A stretch of 5,149 nucleotides of DNA from Methanomassiliicoccales archaeon. GTDB taxonomy: Archaea > Thermoplasmatota > Thermoplasmata > Methanomassiliicoccales > UBA472. A program made the position numbers and the translations under genes. The notes beneath the pieces were generated by a model that was not told where the DNA came from, made no database searches, and was given only the letters and a program-made list of their open reading frames with translations. Where the stretch lies: assembly GCA_028679935.1 (NCBI GenBank), contig JAJRAL010000212.1:1-5149 (forward strand). The letters run 5' to 3'. Below, piece after piece: positions 1-4,881 of this stretch (position 1 is its first letter; every line of letters begins with the position of its first letter).

Positions 1-37
1 GGTGCTGGTGACTCCGGTTCAAATCCGGACAGACCCA
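1..37 (+). tRNA. tRNA, 3' end only (T arm and 3' acceptor strand); isotype undetermined
   Basis: The T arm is plain: TCCGG at 13-17 pairs perfectly with CCGGA at 25-29 around the loop TTCAAAT. Seven bases (CAGACCC, 30-36) follow as the 3' acceptor strand, then A37 as discriminator base. The next bases are CTT, so CCA is not encoded and would be added after transcription, as is usual in many archaea. The D arm and most of the anticodon arm lie before the window, so the amino acid cannot be read. The left edge (GGTGCTGG) would be compatible with a proline-type anticodon loop ending in GG-G-T, but that is only a guess. A run of five T at 45-49 may end transcription. Confidence 0.88.
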
Positions 38-44
38 CTTCCTG

Positions 45-49
45 TTTTT
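45..49 (+). terminator. Oligo-T run after the tRNA, possible terminator
   Basis: Five T residues begin eight bases after the tRNA discriminator base. Archaeal RNA polymerase commonly stops at oligo-T on the non-template strand without needing a hairpin, so this could end the tRNA transcript. The run is short and the assignment rests on position alone. Confidence 0.3.
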
Positions 50-92
50 CTATGCGGGATCCCGGATCGTCGCCTGACGGAGCTGTCCAGGA

Positions 93-995
93 CTAGCTCG
101 CCCCCGCTCTTCCCACTTCCCTGATGTAGAGGCGGAGCGCCCTGTTGCTTGACCTCCACTCGTGCTTGATTCTGACGGCGGGAAGCTCTCCCTGCTTCGC
201 TCTCAGGGCCAGATACTTTGCCGAATATGCCCCTCCCCTCTCCAACTCGGCGAGCGATCTGAGCTCGTCCTCCGACGTTCCCACCTGAGAGAGAAAGGTC
301 AGGAGCGAGCCTGCCATCAAGATCTCCACGAGTGCCGTCATGGAATCCAGGCCATCGCGGTTGCCTTCTTGAAGAGCGCTCAGGTATCGGTCTCGGTCGA
401 TCGGCAGAACGTTGATTGGCGGCCAGTTGTGTCTCAGGAAGTGAAGGTTCAACAGCAGCCTTCCCACCCGTCCATTGCCGTTGCTGAATGGATGGATCAT
501 CTCGAACTCGAGATGCATCCAAGACCCGAGAGTGAATGGATCCTCTCCCTCCAGATCCCTCCGATTGTACTCCGCGAGCAGCTCCTCCAGTCTTGGGACG
601 ATCTTCTCCGGCCTCGGAGGAGTGAACCCAGCTCCTTGAATGGTGACACTGGTCCGTCGCCACTGACCCGCGTCCACCATCACTCCCTTGAACACATCCT
701 CATGAAGTTCTTGGATGGTGACGAGGTCGATCGCCCGCCCCCTCCGAGCTACCAGGTTTCGGAACGCCCTCTCGTGTTGTACCGTCTCTAGTATATCCGA
801 CATGGATCTCTTGACCCCTTTCGAACTGAGGAGCACTGCCTCCACCTCCGCCTGGGTCAGAGTGTTCCCCTCTATCGCGTTCGTGCCATAGGTGTTCAGG
901 GAGCTCGCCCCTATCCATACCGCCTCCGGAAGAGTATCGAATGACGTTCGACCAAGCAACTCACTTCTGAGATTCTCTAATATGGTTTTACGCAT
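93..995 (-). CDS. Fic-family protein (probable AMP-transferase) with N-terminal inhibitory motif and C-terminal HTH
   Basis: Complete 300-residue protein, ATG at 995-993, TAG at 95-93. Fic enzymes usually move AMP from ATP to a hydroxyl side chain of a target protein. The active-site loop is at residues 168-179, HPFSNGNGRVGR: His168 is the expected catalytic base, and the GNGR anion-binding loop and second Arg (179) are intact. The residue that is normally Asp/Glu and holds Mg2+ is Asn172. The beta-hairpin 'flap' is around 110-126 (GQWRR...GFTPP). Residues 38-43, TNAIEG, fit the inhibitory [S/T]xxxE[G/N] motif with Glu42, giving a class II (N-terminal, self-inhibited) Fic, so no separate antitoxin is required and none is seen. 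Residues about 257-292 (YSAKYLALRAKQGELPAVRI...W...ALRLYI) read like an excisionase/MerR-type helix-turn-helix and suggest DNA binding, perhaps autoregulation. A TATA-like box just upstream fits a leaderless mRNA. The target is unknown. Family call is firm; activity and DNA binding are inferred. Confidence 0.95.
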   Translation of the reverse strand: MRKTILENLRSELLGRTSFDTLPEAVWIGASSLNTYGTNAIEGNTLTQAEVEAVLLSSKGVKRSMSDILETVQHERAFRNLVARRGRAIDLVTIQELHEDVFKGVMVDAGQWRRTSVTIQGAGFTPPRPEKIVPRLEELLAEYNRRDLEGEDPFTLGSWMHLEFEMIHPFSNGNGRVGRLLLNLHFLRHNWPPINVLPIDRDRYLSALQEGNRDGLDSMTALVEILMAGSLLTFLSQVGTSEDELRSLAELERGGAYSAKYLALRAKQGELPAVRIKHEWRSSNRALRLYIREVGRAGAS

Positions 996-1019
996 CTATT
1001 ATCATGAAAGCATACATAC

Positions 1020-1027
1020 TATATAAA
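1020..1027 (-). promoter_or_regulatory. TATA box of the fic gene (possibly bidirectional)
   Basis: Read on the minus strand this is TTTATATA, close to the archaeal TATA consensus, inside an A+T-rich patch (about 981-1045) in otherwise G+C-richer DNA. Its centre is about 28 bases before the A of the fic ATG at 995. Archaeal transcription usually starts about 25-27 bases past the box centre, so the mRNA would begin at or within a few bases of the start codon. No Shine-Dalgarno-like sequence lies before the ATG, in agreement. On the plus strand the same bases read TATATAAA and could also drive transcription toward the kinase, starting near 1047-1051. Confidence 0.6.
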
Positions 1028-1080
1028 TGAATATGGAATAATCAATGCTGCGCCCTAGATAGACAATGAATCGTTAGTGG

Positions 1081-1155
1081 TCGGTTCTCGAAGGCAATCT
1101 GCTGTAAACCGATTCTCGCATCCGCGATTGCCACGACGTTCCTTCTTGCCGTGGC
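1081..1155 (+). repeat. Cluster of three interleaved short inverted repeats in the divergent intergenic region
   Basis: Three perfect inverted repeats interlock: TCGGTT (1081-1086) with AACCGA (1107-1112); GGCAATC (1093-1099) with GATTGCC (1126-1132); GCCACG (1130-1135) with CGTGGC (1150-1155). The first two have pseudoknot order, and the second and third share 1130-1132, so they exclude each other. If a plus-strand transcript starts near 1050 they would lie in the kinase leader. Arms of 6-7 bases with loops of 14-26 are expected by chance at roughly this density, so a structured RNA is only a possibility. I see no coding sequence between 996 and the kinase start. Confidence 0.2.
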
Positions 1156-1172
1156 TGGAATGAAGCCAGGAT

Positions 1173-4100
1173 GTGACCGAGGGCATGCGCCGCTCGAATT
1201 GGCTGCCTTTCCAACTTGGGCCAGTGTTTGGAAATACCAGTATATCGATACGAGAGGAACATCATCCGTTGTGCATTCCGGGGGAGATTGCTGCGGGACG
1301 GACTCTTAGAGTTCTGATGGTGGACGACGAGCCTATGCTTCTAGAGGCATTCAAGCAGTTCCTGGAGCTCGATCCGAGCATCTCCGTTGACACGACGCTG
1401 TCAGCCTCGGAGGCTCTTGAGCTGATTACGGTCCGTCAACACGACATCATCGTCTCAGACTATCAGATGCCGGACATGGACGGCATTCAGCTCCTGAAGG
1501 AGATACGTTCGAAAGGCAGCGAGGTCCCATTCATCCTCTTCACGGGCAAGGGCAGGGAAGAGGTGGCAAGAGAGGCCCTGAACTCGGGTGCCGATTTCTA
1601 TCTGCAGAAGGGTGGGGATTTCAGGGGCCAGTTCGCCGAGTTGGTGAACATGATGAATCAGGCGGTGCTGCGCCGTCGGTCGGACCAGGCCCTTCGCGAG
1701 AGCGAAGAACGGTATCACAGGCTGTTCGACAATATCGGGATCGGCGTGGCGGTGTATGAGGCGACGGAGGACGGCCGGGATTTCATCATCAGGGACTTCA
1801 ACCGCGGCGCGCAGAACATCGAGAAGGTGAAGAAGGAGGACGTCGTCGGACGGAAGGTGACGGAGGTCTTCCCAGGCATTCGTGAGATGGATCTCCTGGA
1901 TGTGTTCAGAAGGGTCTATCAGACCGGCAATCCGGAATCGCATCCCCTCTCCCTGTACCGCGATGATAGGATTGTGGGCTATAGGGAGAACCATGTCTAC
2001 CGGCTGCCCTCGGGCGAGGTCGTCGCCGTGTACGAGGATGCGACCGTCCGGAAGGAAGCGGAAGCGCGGATTGAGCACCTCGCTTCCTTCCCCTTGCTCA
2101 ATCCAGACCCGGTGCTCGAACTCAATAGCGGAGGCGAGATCACATATGCGAACGCGTCCGCCTACAGGATGATACGAGAATTGGGCCACGATGTGGATGA
2201 CCCATCGCTGCTTCTTCCCGAGGACATAGAGGAGGTCATCAGGGAGCTCAAGGCGTCCGGAGCAGAACGCGCGATCCGCGAGGTCGAGATCGAAGGACGC
2301 GTGATCCAGGCCATCATCCTGAACGTGGTGGGGGCGGACCTGGTCAGAGTGTACGAGACCGACGTCACCGAACGCAAGCGAATGGAGAAGGTGCTCCGCG
2401 AAAGCGAATCCCGGTACGAACAGCTGGCCGAACACGTCGGCATCGTCACCTGGGAGGTCGACGCGGCCGGCCTCTACACCTACGTCAGCCGTGTGTCCGA
2501 GACCGTCTGGGGGTACCGCCCAGACGAGCTAGTGGGCAAGAAGCATTTCTACGATCTGACCCCAGAGACCGAACGCGAGTCGCTCAAGACGGCGGCCCTT
2601 GGGGTGTTCGAGGCCAAGGAGCGTTTCATCGGTCTGGAGAACTCCATCGCGACCAAAGAGGGTCGCATCATCACGGTCAGCACGAATGGCTTCCCCCTAT
2701 TGAATGAGGACGGTACCCTGCGAGGCTACCAGGGAACCGACACCGACATCACCGAAAGTAGGAAGGCCGAAGATGCACTGAAGGAGAGCGAGAAAAGGTA
2801 TCGCTTGCTGGTGGACAGTGCCGCCGAAGCCATCCTAGTGGTGCAAGACGGAGTGATCCGGCTGGCCAACCCAATGACCTTTTTGATCGCTGGTTTTCCG
2901 GAGCAGGAGATACTGTCAAAGCCTTTCCTGATATTCATCCACCCAGATGACCGCGCCATGGTGGCGGAGCGCCATCGCATGCGAATGAGGGGCGAAGCCG
3001 TCCCGCCACGCTACACCTTCCGGCTTCTAACCAAGGATGGGATCACCAAATGGGTCGAGATCAGCGCGGTTGCGCTCGAGTGGGAAGGCCGTCCCGCTAC
3101 CCTGAACTTCCTGACGGACATCACGGAACGCAAAATGGCAGAGCTGGCTCTCCGGGAGAGCGAGCGCAAGTACCGGCTTCTGGCCGAGAACGTCAATGAT
3201 GTGATCTGGATAATGGACACTGCAACGCTGAGGTTCACATATGTCAGCCCAAGTGTCGAGAAGCTAAGCGGATTCACCGTTGAAGAAACGCTGCACCAGA
3301 CCCTGAAGGATCTTCTCGCTCCTGACTCCTACAAAGAGATTGAGGAAAGCCTTCCCGAATGGATAGGGCAATTCCTTCATGGGAGCGAGGCAGGCAAGGC
3401 TCGAAGACTCCTCGTACGCCAGCGCCGAAGGGACGGCACCTGGATTCATGTAGAGGTTGTTGCGACGCTTCTGCAGGGCAGCGCGGACGAACCCATCGGA
3501 ATCCTTGGCATGACGCGCGACGTCACCGACAGGGTGAGCGCCGAGCGGGCTCTGCAGGAGGTCAACAAGAAGCTGAACCTCCTTTCGAACATAAGCCGGC
3601 ATGACATAAGGAACCAGTTGACTGCGCTCACGGGCAACCTCGCCCTATTGCAGAGGCATCATACGACACTCCGCTCCGACGAACGCTACCTACGAGCCGT
3701 AGACGCCGCGAGGCGGATCTCATCGATGATCGACTTCACCCAGGAGTACGAGGAGATTGGCGTGCGGACACCACTCTGGCAGGACCTCCGGGGACTGGTT
3801 GAGGCCGGTGCCGCGGATGTTGCACTGGGCTCGGTCAAACTCATGAATGATCTTCCGGCCGGCATCGAGATATTCGCCGATCCGCTGGCCTCGAAGGCGT
3901 TCCACAATCTAGTGGACAATGCGATCAGACACGGGGGCACGACCACCCGTATCCGCTTCTATTCCGAGATGAGGGATGGTCACCACGTGGTTATCTGCGA
4001 GGACGACGGCGTCGGTGTCCCAGCTGATCTGAAGGAGAGGATCTTCACGTACTCCGCCGCAAAGACCCACGGGCTCTTCCTTTCTCAAGAGGTCCTTTCC

Positions 4101-4199
4101 ATCACCGGTGTCACTATCGCAGAGGTGGGCGAGCCAGGGAAAGGAGCGAGGTTCTTAATGGATATCCCTCCGGAAGGCCTGAGATCGACGCGTGGATGA
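1173..4199 (+). CDS. Sensor histidine kinase: receiver domain, five PAS units, HisKA-like and HATPase domains
   Basis: A 1008-residue soluble two-component protein with no membrane segment, stop TGA at 4197. Residues 46-160 are a complete receiver: acidic pair Asp51/Asp52, phospho-acceptor Asp96 (SDYQMPDMDG), Thr124, Lys146. Five PAS units follow, about 178-294, 297-402, 412-532, 540-655 and 664-788. Most are joined by near-identical linkers (ALRESEkRYrLL; at 173, 407, 535, 659), and most end in a D(I/V)T-type motif. The H-box is RHDIRNQL with phospho-His810, a form common in methanogens; the N-box is HNLVDNAIRHG (911-921); the G1 box is EDDGVGVP (943-950). The G2 box is reduced to THGLFL (965-970), two residues shorter than the usual GLGL pattern. 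The PAS units probably sense small ligands or redox state; a kinase-output partner is not encoded here, and the receiver may be its own regulator. The GTG at 1173 is merely the longest choice: residues 1-42 look unconserved. Alternative starts are ATG 1185, GTG 1224 and TTG 1269. Confidence 0.93.
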   Translation: MTEGMRRSNWLPFQLGPVFGNTSISIREEHHPLCIPGEIAAGRTLRVLMVDDEPMLLEAFKQFLELDPSISVDTTLSASEALELITVRQHDIIVSDYQMPDMDGIQLLKEIRSKGSEVPFILFTGKGREEVAREALNSGADFYLQKGGDFRGQFAELVNMMNQAVLRRRSDQALRESEERYHRLFDNIGIGVAVYEATEDGRDFIIRDFNRGAQNIEKVKKEDVVGRKVTEVFPGIREMDLLDVFRRVYQTGNPESHPLSLYRDDRIVGYRENHVYRLPSGEVVAVYEDATVRKEAEARIEHLASFPLLNPDPVLELNSGGEITYANASAYRMIRELGHDVDDPSLLLPEDIEEVIRELKASGAERAIREVEIEGRVIQAIILNVVGADLVRVYETDVTERKRMEKVLRESESRYEQLAEHVGIVTWEVDAAGLYTYVSRVSETVWGYRPDELVGKKHFYDLTPETERESLKTAALGVFEAKERFIGLENSIATKEGRIITVSTNGFPLLNEDGTLRGYQGTDTDITESRKAEDALKESEKRYRLLVDSAAEAILVVQDGVIRLANPMTFLIAGFPEQEILSKPFLIFIHPDDRAMVAERHRMRMRGEAVPPRYTFRLLTKDGITKWVEISAVALEWEGRPATLNFLTDITERKMAELALRESERKYRLLAENVNDVIWIMDTATLRFTYVSPSVEKLSGFTVEETLHQTLKDLLAPDSYKEIEESLPEWIGQFLHGSEAGKARRLLVRQRRRDGTWIHVEVVATLLQGSADEPIGILGMTRDVTDRVSAERALQEVNKKLNLLSNISRHDIRNQLTALTGNLALLQRHHTTLRSDERYLRAVDAARRISSMIDFTQEYEEIGVRTPLWQDLRGLVEAGAADVALGSVKLMNDLPAGIEIFADPLASKAFHNLVDNAIRHGGTTTRIRFYSEMRDGHHVVICEDDGVGVPADLKERIFTYSAAKTHGLFLSQEVLSITGVTIAEVGEPGKGARFLMDIPPEGLRSTRG
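1241..1246 (+). promoter_or_regulatory. Weak TATA-like element inside the 5' part of the kinase reading frame
   Basis: TATATC lies in a local A+T-rich spot (1231-1250) within the stretch that would code the unconserved first 40 residues of the kinase. Its centre is 26 bases before an in-frame TTG at 1269, the same spacing as at fic and trpE. A Shine-Dalgarno-like GAGAGG (1252-1257) also precedes that TTG. This supports, without proving, a kinase start at 1269 instead of 1173. Confidence 0.3.
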
Positions 4200-4333
4200 G
4201 CTCGCCCTGGCATCCTGGAACAGTTGATCTTCTGGCGACCTTTGGCTGGCGAGGATTTCCGGATGGAAACGCCATCTGCTCCGCCTTATTGATTCGTCAT
4301 TTCTACCCGTGCATCAACACGTGATTGATAGAC

Positions 4334-4356
4334 TTCGAGCTGACCAAAGGCTCGAA
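4334..4356. repeat. Hairpin-forming inverted repeat between two convergent genes
   Basis: TTCGAGC (4334-4340) pairs perfectly with GCTCGAA (4350-4356) around a nine-base loop. It sits in the 190-base gap (4200-4389) between the kinase stop and the stop of the small minus-strand gene, where a shared transcript end might be expected. Neither side has a T-rich tail of the kind archaeal termination normally uses, so a terminator role is weak. I see no gene in 4200-4389. Confidence 0.3.
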
Positions 4357-4389
4357 TCGCTTTCAACCATGAGGACGGTGCGTCGGCGT

Positions 4390-4533
4390 CTACTTCTTCT
4401 CGTCCTTCTTCTTGAACCCGCTGGCCAGACCCTTGCCCAGCCCCTTGACGGCATTCACGCCTTTGCCGACAGCTTCCCCCGTGACCTCGCCAGCCTTCTC
4501 CGCTGTGCCCTTCTTCTTCTCTTCCTCTGCCAT
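4390..4533 (-). CDS. Small Lys/Gly-rich protein of unknown function (47 residues)
   Basis: ATG at 4533-4531, TAG at 4392-4390. The 47 residues include 12 Lys, 9 Gly, 7 Glu and 6 Ala, with no Cys, Trp, Tyr, His, Arg or Pro and one Phe (40). The start (MAEEEKKKG) and end (FKKKDEKK) are charged. The middle, residues 17-40, has hydrophobic residues every three to four positions (V17, A21/V22, V26, V29, L32, L36, F40), with GK and KG pairs between, as in an amphipathic helix that could lie on a membrane, protein or nucleic acid. It is too regular to be a chance frame, and the reading frame ends cleanly in Lys codons on both sides. There is no signal peptide. It converges on the kinase gene. A TATA-like ATAAATAC lies about 36 bases before the ATG, giving a leader of about ten bases without a clear ribosome-binding site. 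I do not recognise the family. Confidence 0.72.
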   Translation of the reverse strand: MAEEEKKKGTAEKAGEVTGEAVGKGVNAVKGLGKGLASGFKKKDEKK

Positions 4534-4565
4534 TTCGATTGCCGTGGATAATACGTGCAGTTTTC

Positions 4566-4573
4566 GTATTTAT
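4566..4573 (-). promoter_or_regulatory. TATA-like box of the 47-residue protein gene
   Basis: Read on the minus strand this is ATAAATAC, in the most A+T-rich part of the sequence upstream of the small gene. Its centre is about 36 bases before the ATG at 4533, so transcription starting 25-27 bases past it would leave a leader of roughly ten bases. The match to the TATA consensus is fair, and it was chosen by position. Confidence 0.4.
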
Positions 4574-4827
4574 CAGTTGGTCGCTGGGGTCGGAACGGCG
4601 CAGGAATCGATACTGTTGGACGACCTTCGGCGTCCGTCAACAATCCATCAAATCAGGCGAAAACGTCCCCGTCGGACTCCAGTGGAACAACGATCTCAAT
4701 GCGCCCTCGTGAGCTCTTCCATCATCACATAGCCGGTTCGATGGCAGCCTTCTACTTGTCAAACCCTCGGATGCGAGCAGCGCGTCCTCTGGCGTTCTCT
4801 AGGGATTGACGCATCTCGAACTCCGAC
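4574..4827. other. Intergenic stretch without a supported gene
   Basis: Between the small-gene promoter and the trpE control region I find no reading frame with recognisable protein features on either strand. The only candidate is a 20-codon minus-strand frame at 4752-4814 preceded by GGAG at six bases, too short to support. No tRNA-like arm, tandem repeat or long palindrome was seen. Confidence 0.5.
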
Positions 4828-4833
4828 TGTACA
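4828..4833. promoter_or_regulatory. TGTACA hexamer upstream of trpE, candidate TRP box
   Basis: The palindrome TGTACA ends 17 bases before the TATA box of trpE. In Methanothermobacter the repressor TrpY binds TGTACA boxes at the trp operon promoter in response to tryptophan. I noticed no other copy in this window. A fixed hexamer would turn up by chance in an 80-base promoter region about 2% of the time. No trpY-like gene is in view, so use of this site by such a regulator is inference. Confidence 0.4.
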
Positions 4834-4850
4834 TAATAGCGCAATAATGA

Positions 4851-4858
4851 TTAAATAT
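4851..4858 (+). promoter_or_regulatory. TATA box of trpE
   Basis: TTAAATAT in a strongly A+T-rich patch (4831-4870). Its centre lies 27 bases before the trpE ATG at 4882, so the transcript should begin at the start codon itself. There is no Shine-Dalgarno-like sequence before that ATG. This geometry chooses ATG 4882 over the out-of-frame ATG at 4877. Confidence 0.65.
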
Positions 4859-4870
4859 GTTCATCATATT
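4854..4870. promoter_or_regulatory. 17-bp inverted repeat overlapping the trpE core promoter, candidate operator
   Basis: AATATG (4854-4859) and CATATT (4865-4870) form a perfect dyad around a five-base spacer, overlapping the 3' part of the TATA box and lying before the predicted transcript start at about 4882. A dimeric regulator bound here would block TBP/TFB or RNA polymerase. It would not be in the mRNA, so it is a DNA site and not an RNA hairpin. A+T-rich sequence raises the chance of such dyads. Confidence 0.4.
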
Positions 4871-4881
4871 CCAGAAATGCG

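Noticed and set aside
19..663. 214-codon minus-strand frame over fic and the tRNA end
   Set aside because: Shifted frame within fic; rich in Arg, Gly and Ser in a low-complexity way and overlaps the tRNA.
162..791. 209-codon plus-strand frame across fic
   Set aside because: Antisense in register with fic; same codon-usage shadow, with no recognisable protein features.
1074..1265. 63-codon minus-strand frame in the divergent region
   Set aside because: No promoter, no ribosome site and no protein character; overlaps the possible 5' part of the kinase gene.
1455..2435. 326-codon minus-strand frame opposite the kinase
   Set aside because: It is in exact codon register with the kinase on the other strand. 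It stays open only because the kinase lacks TTA, CTA and TCA codons there. The protein shows no domain, while the plus strand is unmistakably receiver and PAS.
4312..4331. CACGTG-centred near-palindrome in the convergent gap
   Set aside because: Arms ATCAA and TTGAT are off-centre by one base around CACGTG, and no promoter is nearby; likely chance.
4455..4643. 62-codon minus-strand frame over the start of the small gene
   Set aside because: Its Arg-rich end is the shifted reading of the Lys codons of the 47-residue protein, and it has no ATG start.
4309..4732. Two plus-strand frames (80 and 106 codons) opposite the small protein
   Set aside because: The Leu/Phe/Ser-rich runs that look like a membrane segment are the complement of AAG and GAG codons of the minus-strand gene.
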